From: Sphingobacteriaceae bacterium
GTDB taxonomy: Bacteria > Bacteroidota > Bacteroidia > Sphingobacteriales > Sphingobacteriaceae
Length of the DNA: 64,000 nucleotides
Direction of reading: 5' to 3'
Assembly (NCBI GenBank): GCA_014380615.1
Contig: JACMJM010000024.1
Span: forward strand, 19,572-83,571
Numbering within the stretch: position 1 is the first letter of the stretch; every line of letters starts with the position of its first letter. Below are positions 8,143-18,017 of this stretch, piece after piece. Made by a program: the position numbers and the translations under genes. Under the pieces are notes generated by a model. That model had not been told where the DNA came from and made no database searches. It saw only the letters and a list, made by a program, of their open reading frames with translations.

Positions 8143-9045
8143 ATGAATATTGTAAATATATTAGAAGAAATAGAAAAAGTAGACGGAGAAATCTACGAAC
8201 GTTTAAGTCCGCGTAGAAAAGCGATGAAAGACTTTTTTAGCATGGGTGGAAAAATTGCGGCCGCTGCAATGCCTTTTGCTCTTGGTTCGATGTTTAATAA
8301 AGCTTATGGTCAGGCGGCAATGCCCTCTACCATTATAGATGTTTTGCAGTATGCCTTAACATTAGAGCATTTCGAATACAACTTTTATTTAAGAGCCAAT
8401 GCCGCTACAAGTTTACCAATTCCTGCCGGCGATCAACGAAATGCCATCATTATGATTCGCGATAGCGAAAAAAAGCATGTCGATTTTTTAAAAATTGTTT
8501 TAGGTCAGCTGAATCAAACACCGGTAGCTGAAAAAACCACCTACGATTTTACTGCGAGTAATACCTTCCCGGATATCTTTACTAACTACGGTACTTTCCT
8601 TGCTGTAGCGCAAGCTATTGAAGATACCGGCGTTAGAGCATACAAAGGCCGTGCTGCAGAGTTAAAGGGCGAAAAAGTGGTATTAACCGCTGCTTTAGGA
8701 ATCCACGCTGTAGAGGCCCGTCACGCGGCTAAAATTCGCTACATGCGCAGGTTAAACGGAGCAACAAATGCGGCAGCTCCTGCTGGTGCTACAACTCCGA
8801 ATAATCTAACTAAGCCTTGGATAGCAGGTTCTGCCACAGTGTTTAACGATTTAGGTGTTTCTGCTGCCGACGGAAACTACGGTGGCGCAACTAAAGAGAA
8901 TAATATTGTTCATGCTGGCGTAACTATCACAAGCCTTGCCGGTGTAGGCGGAAATATTCCATATAGCGCAGCTGCTGAAGCATTTGATGAGCCGTTAACA
9001 AAGAACGAAGTTCTTGCTCTTGTGGCTCCTTTCGGAGTTTCGTAG
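8143..9045 (+). CDS. second exported ferritin-like diiron protein (Ferritin_2 type)
   Basis: A 300-residue paralogue of the preceding protein, separated by 11 bp and clearly co-transcribed. The N terminus again has paired arginines (SPRRKAMKDFFSMGG, R24-R25) before a hydrophobic stretch ending AYGQA, so Tat-type export with signal-peptidase cleavage is likely; there is no lipobox. The diiron ligands are all present: Glu near 75-78 (LEHFEYNFY), E109-x-x-H112, E160 (AIEDTG) and E191-x-x-H194. The C-terminal 90 residues after the bundle are extra relative to the first copy. The pair may form heteromers at the outer surface of the inner membrane. Function is inferred from the fold only. Confidence 0.87.
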   Translation: MNIVNILEEIEKVDGEIYERLSPRRKAMKDFFSMGGKIAAAAMPFALGSMFNKAYGQAAMPSTIIDVLQYALTLEHFEYNFYLRANAATSLPIPAGDQRNAIIMIRDSEKKHVDFLKIVLGQLNQTPVAEKTTYDFTASNTFPDIFTNYGTFLAVAQAIEDTGVRAYKGRAAELKGEKVVLTAALGIHAVEARHAAKIRYMRRLNGATNAAAPAGATTPNNLTKPWIAGSATVFNDLGVSAADGNYGGATKENNIVHAGVTITSLAGVGGNIPYSAAAEAFDEPLTKNEVLALVAPFGVS

Positions 9046-9067
9046 GGTTTGGTTGATGATTAATATG

Positions 9068-9097
9068 AAGAAGGGCGCCCGTTTGAGCGCCCTTCTT
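9068..9097 (+). terminator. rho-independent terminator after the ferritin-like pair
   Basis: A perfect 11-bp stem (AAGAAGGGCGC with GCGCCCTTCTT) and 8-base loop is followed on the plus strand by GTTTATT. It sits between the convergent ferritin-like and xylA genes and may serve both directions, although the tail is better on the plus strand. Confidence 0.85.
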
Positions 9098-9102
9098 GTT
9101 TA

Positions 9103-10434
9103 TTAAATATACCTGTTAATAATATTTTCCAGATATTCCTGCTTTCCGCTGATTGTTGCAGGTTCTCCGTTTTCGATAGCATATGCTCTTAAATCTTCTA
9201 AAGACAATTTACCATCTTCAAATTCTTTTCCTTTTCCCGAGTCAAAAGATGCGTAACGCTCTTCACGGATTTTTTTGTAGTCGGATTTTTGAAGGATATT
9301 GTCTGCTGTTATCAATGCCCTTGCGAAAGTGTCCATACCGCCAACATGCGCATAGAACAGATCCTTCATATCTGTAGAATTTCTTCTGATCTTGGCGTCG
9401 AAATTTACACCACCGCCCTGTAGGCCACCAGCCTCAAGGAAGATCAGCATCGCTTCCGTTATTTCATTCAAGTTGTTAGGGAACTGATCGGTATCCCAGC
9501 CATTTTGGTAATCGCCACGATTCGCGTCAACAGATCCAAGCATGCCGGCATCTGCGGCAACCTGCAACTCGTGCTGGAAGGTATGGCCCGCCAGTGTAGC
9601 ATGGTTCACTTCAATATTAATCTTGAAATCTTTTTCAAGTCCGAATTGATTCAGGAAGCCAATAACTGTAGCGCAGTCGAAATCATACTGATGTTTTGAT
9701 GGCTCTGCTGGCTTAGGTTCGATAAAGAACGTGCCTTTAAATCCGTTTTTGCGGGCGTAATCTTTAGCAGTATGAAGAAAGCGTGCGAAATGTTCCTGTT
9801 CGCGCTTCATATCGGTGTTCAGCAAAGTCATATATCCTTCACGGCCTCCCCAAAATACGTAATTTTCACCATCCAAGGCAATTGTAGCGTCGAGGGCTGC
9901 TTTTACCTGCGCAGCGCCGTGGCTTAGAACATGGAAATCCGGATTGGTTGATGCCCCGTTCATGTAGCGTGGATTAGAGAACAAGTTTGCGGTTCCCCAA
10001 AGCAGTTTTACACCGCTTTCCGCTTGTTTTTGTTTGGCGTAATCAACTAAGGCCTGCAGTCTTCGTTCATTCTCAACAATATCATTGCCATAGTCTACCA
10101 CATCCACATCATGAAAGCAATAGAAGGGTAAATTCATTTTGGTTAAGAACTCAAACGCGGCGTCCATTTTATCTTTTGCTCTTTCAACTGCATCGCTTTT
10201 TTTATCCCAGGGAAAAACATGCGTAGGCGCTCCAAAAGGATCGGCACCATTGCCAACAAAAGAGTGCCAGTAAGCTCCCGCAAAGCGGAAATGATCTTTT
10301 AATGTTTTTCCTGCTACTACACGATTTTCATCGTACCATCTAAAGGCCAGAGGATTATCTGACTCTAAGCCTTCAAATTTGATTTGGCTGATGCCTTTAA
10401 AAAATTCGGTATCACCTGTTACTACATTTCCCAT
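9103..10434 (-). CDS. xylA: xylose isomerase
   Basis: This 443-residue class II xylose isomerase interconverts D-xylose and D-xylulose in the cytosol. It shows the WGGREGY segment, the metal-binding [17 protein letters not shown] region, [16 protein letters not shown] and SVDANRGD, all in the order expected for the TIM-barrel with two divalent metals. Length is normal and no key residue is missing. It follows xylB with one base between stop and start codons. The operon is preceded by a LacI-type palindromic operator. Confidence 0.97.
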   Translation of the reverse strand: MGNVVTGDTEFFKGISQIKFEGLESDNPLAFRWYDENRVVAGKTLKDHFRFAGAYWHSFVGNGADPFGAPTHVFPWDKKSDAVERAKDKMDAAFEFLTKMNLPFYCFHDVDVVDYGNDIVENERRLQALVDYAKQKQAESGVKLLWGTANLFSNPRYMNGASTNPDFHVLSHGAAQVKAALDATIALDGENYVFWGGREGYMTLLNTDMKREQEHFARFLHTAKDYARKNGFKGTFFIEPKPAEPSKHQYDFDCATVIGFLNQFGLEKDFKINIEVNHATLAGHTFQHELQVAADAGMLGSVDANRGDYQNGWDTDQFPNNLNEITEAMLIFLEAGGLQGGGVNFDAKIRRNSTDMKDLFYAHVGGMDTFARALITADNILQKSDYKKIREERYASFDSGKGKEFEDGKLSLEDLRAYAIENGEPATISGKQEYLENIINRYI

Positions 10435-10435
10435 T

Positions 10436-11920
10436 TTATGATTTTTTTAAATGTTTATCTAATAGTTGTTTCCAATCCTGGTAGATCGGGTCGTATTTCT
10501 GTGCTTTTGACGGCTCAATTAAAGTAAGCGGCTTAGTATTATTAAAAGCTTCCTTTTCAGACGCAAATGCTTTGCTTCCTATTCCGGCGCCCAAAGCTGC
10601 GCCAACGCTTCCATCGTTTTCATAAAGCTCTACCGGAACATTAGTTGCGTTTACAAAAGCTTCGGTGAAAACCGGACTTAAAAATAAATTAGCTTTCCCC
10701 GCCCGGATAACAGAAGGGTTTATTCCGGTTTCGCGCATAATATCCAGCCCGTACCTAAAGGCGAAAGCAATTCCTTCCTGCACCGCTCTGAAAATGTGGG
10801 CCGGAGTATGTAAATTGAAATCGATGTTGCCGAAATGCGCTCCTACGATTTTATTGTTCAACATTCTTTCGGCCCCGTTTCCGAAAGGAAGTACTCTTAA
10901 TCCATCGCTGCCTTCGGCTATAGTAGCGCAGTGGGCGTTCATTTCGGGATAATCAATACCTGCGGTTAAATTCTTTTTGGTCCAGCTGTTTAATATGCCG
11001 GTACCGTTAATGCACAGAAGTACACCTAGCCTTGTTTTCGTGCCGGTGTGATTTACGTGCGCAAAGGTGTTAACACGCGATTGTTTATCGTATGTTACCT
11101 GATCGCTAACTCCATAAATTACACCAGAGGTACCGGCAGTTGCGGCAACTTCTCCCGGATTCAGAACATTTAAGGATAAAGCGTTATTTGGCTGGTCGCC
11201 TGATTTATAGCTGACCGGAATGCCTGGTTTCAGCGAAAGCTTTTCAGCAACCGCTTTTGTTAGATGTCCGTGATCGGCAAATACCGACATTACGGTTGCG
11301 ATCAAGTTCTTATCAAAACCGAAGCAGTTTAATATATCGTCAGAAATAGAGTTGTTTTGAAAATCCCAAAAAATTCCCTCAGAGAGTGCCGAGTTACTGG
11401 TAGTTAACTGGCCGGTAAGCTTGAGCGAAATAAAGTCGCCGGGGAGCATAATTTTATCTATTTTCTCGTAGATATGCGGTTCGTTCTCTTTAACCCAGGC
11501 GAGTTTAGCAGCGGTGAAATTTCCAGGCGAGTTTAACAGGTGAGAAAGGCTTTTTTCTTCTCCGATTTGTTTTAACGCCCGTTCCCCGATTTCTACAGCG
11601 CGGCTGTCGCACCAAATAATCGAATCACGAAGCACGTTTTGATTTTTATCGATCACCACCAAACCATGCATCTGGTATGCGATACCGATAGCCGAAATAT
11701 CTTTCGGGTTATATGACTGTGTTGCATTGGCTTTTAAAATGGCCTGCTGTACATGCTCCCACCACATTTCGGGCGATTGCTCTGCCCAACCTGGCTTTAA
11801 TGAGGTTATGGCCGATTCATTATCAGGATACCGCGCCGAAGCTATTGTTTGTTGAGTCTCGGATTCTACAACCGAAACTTTTATAGAAGATGTACCAACA
11901 TCGATACCAAGTAAAAGCAT
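10436..11920 (-). CDS. xylB: xylulokinase
   Basis: This 494-residue FGGY-family kinase phosphorylates D-xylulose to xylulose 5-phosphate, feeding the pentose phosphate pathway. The N-terminal phosphate-binding [13 protein letters not shown], the [14 protein letters not shown] block, the sugar-contacting YQMHGLV segment and the C-terminal [10 protein letters not shown] are present. It is the first gene of xylB-xylA. The start ATG lies just downstream of a TACCTTTA -7-like box and a 14-bp perfect palindrome, so transcription should be blocked by the divergently encoded LacI-family protein until an inducer is present. Confidence 0.96.
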   Translation of the reverse strand: MLLLGIDVGTSSIKVSVVESETQQTIASARYPDNESAITSLKPGWAEQSPEMWWEHVQQAILKANATQSYNPKDISAIGIAYQMHGLVVIDKNQNVLRDSIIWCDSRAVEIGERALKQIGEEKSLSHLLNSPGNFTAAKLAWVKENEPHIYEKIDKIMLPGDFISLKLTGQLTTSNSALSEGIFWDFQNNSISDDILNCFGFDKNLIATVMSVFADHGHLTKAVAEKLSLKPGIPVSYKSGDQPNNALSLNVLNPGEVAATAGTSGVIYGVSDQVTYDKQSRVNTFAHVNHTGTKTRLGVLLCINGTGILNSWTKKNLTAGIDYPEMNAHCATIAEGSDGLRVLPFGNGAERMLNNKIVGAHFGNIDFNLHTPAHIFRAVQEGIAFAFRYGLDIMRETGINPSVIRAGKANLFLSPVFTEAFVNATNVPVELYENDGSVGAALGAGIGSKAFASEKEAFNNTKPLTLIEPSKAQKYDPIYQDWKQLLDKHLKKS

Positions 11921-11934
11921 AATCAGGTTTAAAT

Positions 11935-11948
11935 TGCCAACGTTGGCA
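11935..11948. promoter_or_regulatory. LacI-family operator (TGCCAACGTTGGCA) before xylB
   Basis: A perfect 14-bp palindrome with the central CG typical of LacI/GalR operators lies between xylB and the divergent LacI-type gene. It immediately follows the xylB -7-like box, covering the expected transcription start, so it suits repression. A near-copy (10 of 14 positions of the palindrome, intact right half) lies at 13028-13041. Confidence 0.8.
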
Positions 11949-11956
11949 TAAAGGTA
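11949..11956 (-). promoter_or_regulatory. -7-like box (TACCTTTA) for xylB-xylA
   Basis: On the minus strand TACCTTTA matches TAnnTTTG except for the last base. It directly abuts the palindromic operator, placing the presumed start of transcription within the operator. Confidence 0.5.
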
Positions 11957-12006
11957 AAACTATTATTTTTAAATCCTTAGATTTAGGATCTGAAATTGAA
12001 GAAATT

Positions 12007-13026
12007 TTGAAAAAACCTACTATCCTAGATATCGCAAAAGAATTGAATATCACTTTTTCAACTGTGGCCCGTGCCTTAAACGATCATCCTGCTATAAGTA
12101 TCACAACTAAGAAAGCTGTAAGAGAAACCGCTGAGAGGTTAAATTACAGGCAAAATAAAATCGCTTCTTCGCTTAGATCGGGTAGGAGTAATATAATTGG
12201 TGTTTTGGTACCCAACCTGCATGTAAGTTTTTTCAGTTCGGTAGTTTCAGGTATCGAAAAGGTGATGAATGAGAACGGGTATAATATTTTGCTTTATCAG
12301 TCGAATGAATCTAAAGAACACGAGGCCCGTGGCATCGAAACCTTTATGCAATCCAGAGTAGACGGGATTATTTCATCAGTAACAACAGAAACCAGTGAGG
12401 ATGTTTATCAGGAGATCAAAAGCAGAAATATTCCTTTATTGTTTTTCGACAGGGGGCTGAGTGGTTTTAATGTTTCATCGGTGGTAATCGATGACTATAA
12501 AGGAGGGTTTATAGCTACCGAACACCTTATAAAACAAGGCTATAAGAATATTCTTCATATTACCGCCCATCAGGAAATCGCGATTTTTAAGAATAGGTTG
12601 CGAGGTTATATAGATGCTTTGGAGTACAACAATATCCCTGTACGTGAAGAGTTAATCATAAAAGGAAACTTCTCGCTTGAATTTGGAAAGGATGTAGTTA
12701 GAAGAACCCGCTTACAAAATATAAACTACGATGCCATTTTTGCTTTAGAAGATTATACGGCTATGGGAGCTATGCAAGCCTTAAAAGAAGCCGGAACCAA
12801 AATTCCGCATGAGGTAGGCGTAATTGGTTTCGCGAACGAGGCTTTTGGCAGTTTAGTAAGTCCTGCATTGTCAACCATCGATCAGCAAACAGCTAAAATG
12901 GGTGAGGAGGCAGCGCGTTTATTCCTTAAACAGCTATTAGTTAAAAACAAGATCTTCGTGCCCGAAAAATTGATGCTGGAGCCAGTTTTAATTGTAAGAG
13001 AATCGTCTAACAGAATTAATACATAA
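12007..13026 (+). CDS. LacI/GalR-family transcriptional regulator of the xylose module
   Basis: This 339-residue regulator starts at TTG (12007), which gives the standard opening KKPTILDIAKELN of a LacI helix-turn-helix. The recognition helix region STVARALNDHP and hinge helix NKIASSLRSGRSNIIGV follow, then a periplasmic-binding-protein-like sensor domain (IGVLVPNLHVSFFSSVVSGIE through VGVIGFANE). No ATG is available near the domain start, so TTG is favoured. It lies divergent from xylBA and upstream of pectinesterase and GH43 genes, with a palindromic operator on each side. It is probably a xylose- or oligosaccharide-responsive repressor; the ligand is not determined by sequence. Confidence 0.9.
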   Translation: MKKPTILDIAKELNITFSTVARALNDHPAISITTKKAVRETAERLNYRQNKIASSLRSGRSNIIGVLVPNLHVSFFSSVVSGIEKVMNENGYNILLYQSNESKEHEARGIETFMQSRVDGIISSVTTETSEDVYQEIKSRNIPLLFFDRGLSGFNVSSVVIDDYKGGFIATEHLIKQGYKNILHITAHQEIAIFKNRLRGYIDALEYNNIPVREELIIKGNFSLEFGKDVVRRTRLQNINYDAIFALEDYTAMGAMQALKEAGTKIPHEVGVIGFANEAFGSLVSPALSTIDQQTAKMGEEAARLFLKQLLVKNKIFVPEKLMLEPVLIVRESSNRINT

Positions 13027-13027
13027 A

Positions 13028-13041
13028 CGCTAACGTTGGCA
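13028..13041. promoter_or_regulatory. second LacI-type operator, before the pectinesterase gene
   Basis: CGCTAACGTTGGCA shares the AACGTTGGCA right half and central CG with the perfect palindrome upstream of xylB, with the left half degenerate. It lies 2 bases after the regulator stop codon and about 57 bases before the pectinesterase ATG, so the regulator probably also controls the downstream enzymes. Confidence 0.6.
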
Positions 13042-13098
13042 TAGGATTAAAGAATATTTCTCGTTAATCTTGTATTTCCTCAAATAACCAATTTTGCA

Positions 13099-14100
13099 AT
13101 GCGAAGAATAGGCTTTATATTCTTTTCGCTCTTCTTGTTTTTAACAACTGGTGCGAAATCACAGGTAAATCCGGTGTTAATAACTGTAGCTAAGGATGGG
13201 AGCGGCGATTACCGTACCATACAGGAAGCCGTTAACGCAGTCCGCGACCTCTCCCAAAAATCAGCCAAAATCTTTATAAAAAAAGGTGTTTATCAGGAGA
13301 AACTTGTAATACCCTCCTGGAAAACAAATATTAACCTGATAGGAGAAGATAAGTACAGCACTATTATAACAGGAAACGATTTTTCAGGAAAAGCCTATAC
13401 TGGCCGGATTGATCCTTTCGGGAAAGATCTATACAGCACTTATACTTCGCACACTGTATTGGTTCAAGGCAACGATTTCAGAGCCGAAAACCTAACAATT
13501 CAAAATACAGCGGGTAGAGTCGGGCAGGCGGTAGCACTGCATGTAGAAGCAGACCGGGCGGTGATTTTAAACTGCAGGATTTTAGGCAATCAGGATACAC
13601 TATATACCGCTACTGGTAACAGCAGGCAATATTATAAGGATTGTTTAATTGAAGGTACCACTGATTTTATTTTCGGAGAGGCTACGGTAGTTTTTCAGAA
13701 TTGCGTTATTAAGAGCTTATCCAACTCATACATTACAGCGGCGGCTACCACTCCTGTTCAGGAGTATGGGTATGTTTTTTTCGACTGTAAGCTAATTGCA
13801 GATACCGCGGCTAAGAAGGTTTATTTAGGAAGACCCTGGAGGCCATACGCTAAAACAGTTTTTATAAGGACCGATATGGGAAACCACATTTTACCTCAGG
13901 GCTGGGATCCCTGGAAAGGAGATAAAATGTTTCCTGATAAAGAAAAAACAACGCTCTATGCCGAGTATGGATCCTTAGGCCCTGGAGCTGCCACAACCAG
14001 CCGGATTGAATGGTCCAAACAAGTACCAAAAAGAGCTATCAGAAAATACACCCTTAAAAACATTTTTGGCGGGCCAAACGCCTGGACACCGATAAATTAA
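13099..14100 (+). CDS. pectinesterase, carbohydrate esterase family 8
   Basis: This 333-residue secreted protein (signal peptide about 1-21, ending AKSQ) belongs to the right-handed beta-helix pectin methylesterases. Family signatures are intact: VGQAVAL (Q143), GNQDTLY with D166, GTTDFIFGEA with D189, and LGRPW with R245, which together make the two-aspartate/arginine active site. It removes methyl groups from homogalacturonan, probably in the periplasm. It is followed 4 bp later by a GH43 gene, so the two form an operon, and a LacI-type half-conserved operator lies upstream. No pectate lyase is present in the window. Confidence 0.93.
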   Translation: MRRIGFIFFSLFLFLTTGAKSQVNPVLITVAKDGSGDYRTIQEAVNAVRDLSQKSAKIFIKKGVYQEKLVIPSWKTNINLIGEDKYSTIITGNDFSGKAYTGRIDPFGKDLYSTYTSHTVLVQGNDFRAENLTIQNTAGRVGQAVALHVEADRAVILNCRILGNQDTLYTATGNSRQYYKDCLIEGTTDFIFGEATVVFQNCVIKSLSNSYITAAATTPVQEYGYVFFDCKLIADTAAKKVYLGRPWRPYAKTVFIRTDMGNHILPQGWDPWKGDKMFPDKEKTTLYAEYGSLGPGAATTSRIEWSKQVPKRAIRKYTLKNIFGGPNAWTPIN

Positions 14101-14104
14101 TACA

Positions 14105-15757
14105 ATGAAGAACTATTTAATTTTTGGAAAGCAGATCGCATTCGCGTCATTTTTACTGGCTGGGGTTACACTTCAATCTCAGGCGCAATCAAACTATGTG
14201 TCGAAGGTTTGGGTAGCAGACCAAGGTAACGGAACATATAAAAACCCGGTTTTAAATGCAGATTATTCCGATCCTGACGCGGTAAGGGTGGGCGGCGACT
14301 TTTATTTAACCGCCTCCTCTTTCGAAGATGTTCCTGGTTTACCAATTCTGCATTCTAAAGATTTGGTTAACTGGACTATAATCGGGCACGCTTTAAAGCG
14401 ACAAGTTCCAATCGAACATTTTTCAACACCCCGGCATGGACAAGGCGTGTGGGCGCCCGCGATTCGTTTTTACAAAGGAGAGTTTTATATCTATTATCCC
14501 GATCCTGATTTTGGGATTTACGTTACCAAAGCAAAAAACGCCGCTGGGCCATGGTCCGATCCTGTTTTAGTTGTTGGCGGTAAAGGATTAATTGATCCTT
14601 GCCCGCTTTGGGATGATAATGGAAAGGTATATATGGTGCACGCTTATGCGGGAAGTCGGGCCGGAATTAAGAGCATTATGGTAGTACGCGAATTAAACGC
14701 AGACGGATCAAAAGCTCTCGACGAAGGTGTGATAGTTTACGACGGGCATGATACTGACCCAACGATAGAAGGCCCTAAATTCTACAAAAGAAACGGGTAC
14801 TATTATATTTTCGCTCCGGCGGGTGGTGTAGCAACCGGCTGGCAATTAGTATTGCGATCTAAAAATCTTTATGGGCCATACGAAAGACGAGTGGTGATGC
14901 ACCAGGGATCGACTAATATCAATGGTCCGCATCAGGGTGCCTGGGTAAATACCCCTTCCGGTGAAGACTGGTTTCTTAATTTTCAGGATAAAGGCCCTTA
15001 CGGAAGGGTTATGCATTTAAATCCGATGAAATGGATTAATGACTGGCCGGTTATCGGGCTTGATAAGGACGGCGATGGTACCGGGGAACCTGTATCTCTT
15101 TATAAAAAGCCTAATGTTGGTAAAACTTTTCCGGTGGTTACTCCGGTAGAAAGTGATGAATTTAACGGCACAAAATTAGGCTTGCAGTGGCAATGGATGG
15201 CAAATCCGAAAGGAACCTGGGCCTTTATGAATTCGGCAAAAGGTGCTTTAAGATTGTTTACCGATAAAATGCCCGATTCTGCCCGTAATTTATGGAGCGC
15301 AGCAAATGTGTTACTACAGAAATTTCCGGCAGATGAGTTTATGGTAACTACGAAACTGAAATTTACTCCGAATACTAACCTGGAGAACGAGAAGGTAGGT
15401 TTAGCGGTAATGGGCTTTAGTTACGCCAACCTGGCACTTAAAAGTAAAAAAGACGGGATCTATTTGGTTTACACGGTTTGTAAGGATGCGCAGGGCGGAA
15501 AACCCGAGGTTGAAACTGTTATTACAAAAGTTGTCGACCCTACGATACACTTCAGGCTAAGAGTAACGGAAGGAGCAAGATGCAAATTCAGTTATAGTTT
15601 AGACGGTCAGTCTTTTACTGATGCGGGCGGTGACTTCCAGGCAGAAGTGGGGCGCTGGATTGGTGCAAAAGTTGGCTTGTTTGCTACCCGTCAAACTCAA
15701 ATTAACGATTCGGGCTTTGCGGATTTTGATTGGTTTAGGGTAGAGCCGGTTAAGTAA
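14105..15757 (+). CDS. glycoside hydrolase family 43 with C-terminal beta-sandwich
   Basis: This 550-residue secreted enzyme has a signal peptide (about 1-28, ending SQAQS) and an N-terminal five-bladed propeller of family GH43. The general base is in NADYSDPDAV (D56), the pKa-modulating aspartate is in LIDPCPLW (D164), and the general acid is in PTIEGPKF (E222). The C-terminal part from about 345 is a concanavalin-like sandwich (DEFNGTKLGLQWQW) typical of the GH43 group containing beta-xylosidases and arabinofuranosidases. Its expected products, xylose or arabinose, match its position beside xylBA. Specificity within GH43 cannot be decided from sequence alone. Confidence 0.92.
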   Translation: MKNYLIFGKQIAFASFLLAGVTLQSQAQSNYVSKVWVADQGNGTYKNPVLNADYSDPDAVRVGGDFYLTASSFEDVPGLPILHSKDLVNWTIIGHALKRQVPIEHFSTPRHGQGVWAPAIRFYKGEFYIYYPDPDFGIYVTKAKNAAGPWSDPVLVVGGKGLIDPCPLWDDNGKVYMVHAYAGSRAGIKSIMVVRELNADGSKALDEGVIVYDGHDTDPTIEGPKFYKRNGYYYIFAPAGGVATGWQLVLRSKNLYGPYERRVVMHQGSTNINGPHQGAWVNTPSGEDWFLNFQDKGPYGRVMHLNPMKWINDWPVIGLDKDGDGTGEPVSLYKKPNVGKTFPVVTPVESDEFNGTKLGLQWQWMANPKGTWAFMNSAKGALRLFTDKMPDSARNLWSAANVLLQKFPADEFMVTTKLKFTPNTNLENEKVGLAVMGFSYANLALKSKKDGIYLVYTVCKDAQGGKPEVETVITKVVDPTIHFRLRVTEGARCKFSYSLDGQSFTDAGGDFQAEVGRWIGAKVGLFATRQTQINDSGFADFDWFRVEPVK

Positions 15758-15819
15758 AGCTGGTCAGCGGAGATGAAGGTTTTATCCCCGAAAGGCTTTA
15801 ATGCTAAACATCTTTAAAT

Positions 15820-15827
15820 TATCTTTG
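15820..15827 (+). promoter_or_regulatory. -7 box (TATCTTTG) for recG
   Basis: TATCTTTG fits the Bacteroidota -7 consensus. A TTTA at 15797-15800 lies about 19 bases before it, close to the -33 TTTG position. The box ends 27 bases before the recG TTG start. Confidence 0.6.
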
Positions 15828-15854
15828 ATTCTGGCATAAGCCAATAACGATCAC

Positions 15855-17960
15855 TTGGCACTTCATTCTTTAAGCACACCTATCGAATATTTAAAAGGCG
15901 TTGGTCCACAACGTGCTGATGTGCTTAAAAAAGAAATCTCGGTTTTTACTTACCAGGATCTGATTAATTACTACCCTTTCAGGTATGTAGATCGAACCCG
16001 TTTCTATAAAGTACGTGAGCTTAGTCCCGAGCTGCCAATGGTTCAAGTACTGGGGCGCGTACTTACCAAAGAAATTATCGGCGAGAAGCAATCAAAACGG
16101 CTGGTTGCTAAACTTAGGGATGAAACCGGAGTTATTGAGCTGGTTTGGTTCCAGGGAATTCGCTGGGTGGATAAAATGTTACACCCTAATGCGGTTTACG
16201 TGGTTTTTGGCAAGCCGAATGAATTTAACGGAAAAATCTCCATCTCGCATCCCGAACTCGAATTATTTAATCCCGAATCGAATAAACTAGGAAACCTAAC
16301 GCTTCAACCGGTTTATAATTCTACAGAAAAGTTAAAACAGTTTTCACTGGATACTAAGGGAATTCAGCGAATTCAGGCAAATGTGCTTGATGCGGTGATT
16401 TACGAAGTGGAAGAGACATTACCCGCGTATCTTTTGGATCAATACAAGCTCATTACAAAACCGCAGGCACTCAAATTTATCCATTTCCCTCCCGATTCAT
16501 CTGCCTTGCAGGCAGCTGTAAAAAGGCTAAAATTTGAAGAACTCTTTTTTATCCAGTTAAAACTGCTGAAAAATAAATTACTTAGAACGCAGAAGTTTAA
16601 GGGCCTGGTGTTTGATAAAGTTGGAGACAAGTTCAATACTTTTTACAAAGAAAAACTACCGTTCGACCTCACCGGCGCACAGAAAAGAGTTTTAAAAGAA
16701 ATCCGTACCGATACCCAGCGGGGCATACAGATGAACCGTTTGCTGCAGGGCGATGTAGGCAGCGGAAAAACGATTGTTGCTTTAATGTGCATGCTTTTGG
16801 CGATTGATAATGGTTGCCAGGCCTGTATTATGGCACCAACTGAGATTTTGGCGCAGCAGCACTACAATTCGATCAGGGGATTGGTATCCGATGGTTTTGT
16901 AAGTATCGCCTTGTTAACAGGCTCAACCTTAAAAAAGGAACGAAAAGTAATTCATGAGCAGCTTGCTGATGGTACATTAAAGATCCTGGTAGGAACCCAT
17001 GCCTTAATAGAAGATACGGTTCAGTTTGCCAATCTGGGCTTAGCAGTTGTTGATGAACAACACCGTTTCGGTGTAGAGCAGCGGGCCAAACTTTGGAAAA
17101 AAAATACTACTCCGCCTCACGTGCTGGTGATGACGGCTACCCCTATTCCGCGAACACTTTCCATGACTTTATACGGCGACCTGGACGTATCGGTAATCGA
17201 CGAACTCCCGGCCGGTCGTAAGCCGATTAAAACCATTCATTTGTTTGAAAGCCAGCGCTTAAGAATGTTTGGTTTTATGCGGCAGGAAATTGCTCTCGGC
17301 AGGCAGGTATATATTGTTTATCCTTTAATTAAGGAAAGTGAAAAATTAGATCTCTTATATTTAGAAGCGGGAATTGAAACCATTTCACAAGAGTTTCCAC
17401 TGCCCGATTTCCGTATCAGTATCGTCCACGGAAAATTAAAACCAGCTGAAAAGGATTTTGAAATGCAGCGTTTTATTAAAGGAGAAACACAAATTATGGT
17501 TGCGACAACCGTAATTGAAGTAGGGGTAAATGTTCCAAACGCAAGTGTGATGATTATTGAAAATGCCGAGCGTTTTGGACTTTCACAATTGCATCAGCTT
17601 CGTGGCAGGGTTGGGCGTGGAGCCGAACAATCGTATTGTATCCTGATGAGCGGCAATAAACTAAGCAAAGAGGCTAAAGTTCGATTAGAAACCATGGTGA
17701 AAACCAACGATGGCTTTGCAATATCCGAGATCGATTTGCAATTGCGTGGACCAGGTGATATGGAAGGAACCAGGCAAAGCGGTGTTTTAGATTTGAAATT
17801 AGCCGATCTCACTCAGGATCAGAATATCTTACAAGAGGCCAGAAATGAAGTAATCAGAATATTTGAAGAGGATCCTGATTTGGCTTTGGACAAGAACCTT
17901 TTACTGAAGCGCTTTTTTAGTAGAAAGGACCGCGGAATTTCTCTCCATAATATTTCATGA
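15855..17960 (+). CDS. recG: ATP-dependent DNA helicase RecG
   Basis: This 701-residue RecG unwinds stalled replication forks and branched DNA. The N-terminal wedge/OB domain covers roughly 1-250. The helicase core has Walker A GDVGSGKT near 299-306, the DEQH box at D400 (VDEQHRFG), TATPIPRT, and the motif VI QLRGRVGRG arginines. The start is TTG at 15855: an in-frame TAA lies 18 bases upstream and no ATG is available, and the protein then begins at the family's usual N terminus. A TATCTTTG box upstream supports this. Length is normal. Confidence 0.97.
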   Translation: MALHSLSTPIEYLKGVGPQRADVLKKEISVFTYQDLINYYPFRYVDRTRFYKVRELSPELPMVQVLGRVLTKEIIGEKQSKRLVAKLRDETGVIELVWFQGIRWVDKMLHPNAVYVVFGKPNEFNGKISISHPELELFNPESNKLGNLTLQPVYNSTEKLKQFSLDTKGIQRIQANVLDAVIYEVEETLPAYLLDQYKLITKPQALKFIHFPPDSSALQAAVKRLKFEELFFIQLKLLKNKLLRTQKFKGLVFDKVGDKFNTFYKEKLPFDLTGAQKRVLKEIRTDTQRGIQMNRLLQGDVGSGKTIVALMCMLLAIDNGCQACIMAPTEILAQQHYNSIRGLVSDGFVSIALLTGSTLKKERKVIHEQLADGTLKILVGTHALIEDTVQFANLGLAVVDEQHRFGVEQRAKLWKKNTTPPHVLVMTATPIPRTLSMTLYGDLDVSVIDELPAGRKPIKTIHLFESQRLRMFGFMRQEIALGRQVYIVYPLIKESEKLDLLYLEAGIETISQEFPLPDFRISIVHGKLKPAEKDFEMQRFIKGETQIMVATTVIEVGVNVPNASVMIIENAERFGLSQLHQLRGRVGRGAEQSYCILMSGNKLSKEAKVRLETMVKTNDGFAISEIDLQLRGPGDMEGTRQSGVLDLKLADLTQDQNILQEARNEVIRIFEEDPDLALDKNLLLKRFFSRKDRGISLHNIS

Positions 17961-18017
17961 TATCTTCCTTAAAACTCTAATTTGGCAGTGTTGTTAGCAT
18001 TCAGATAACTATTTAAA

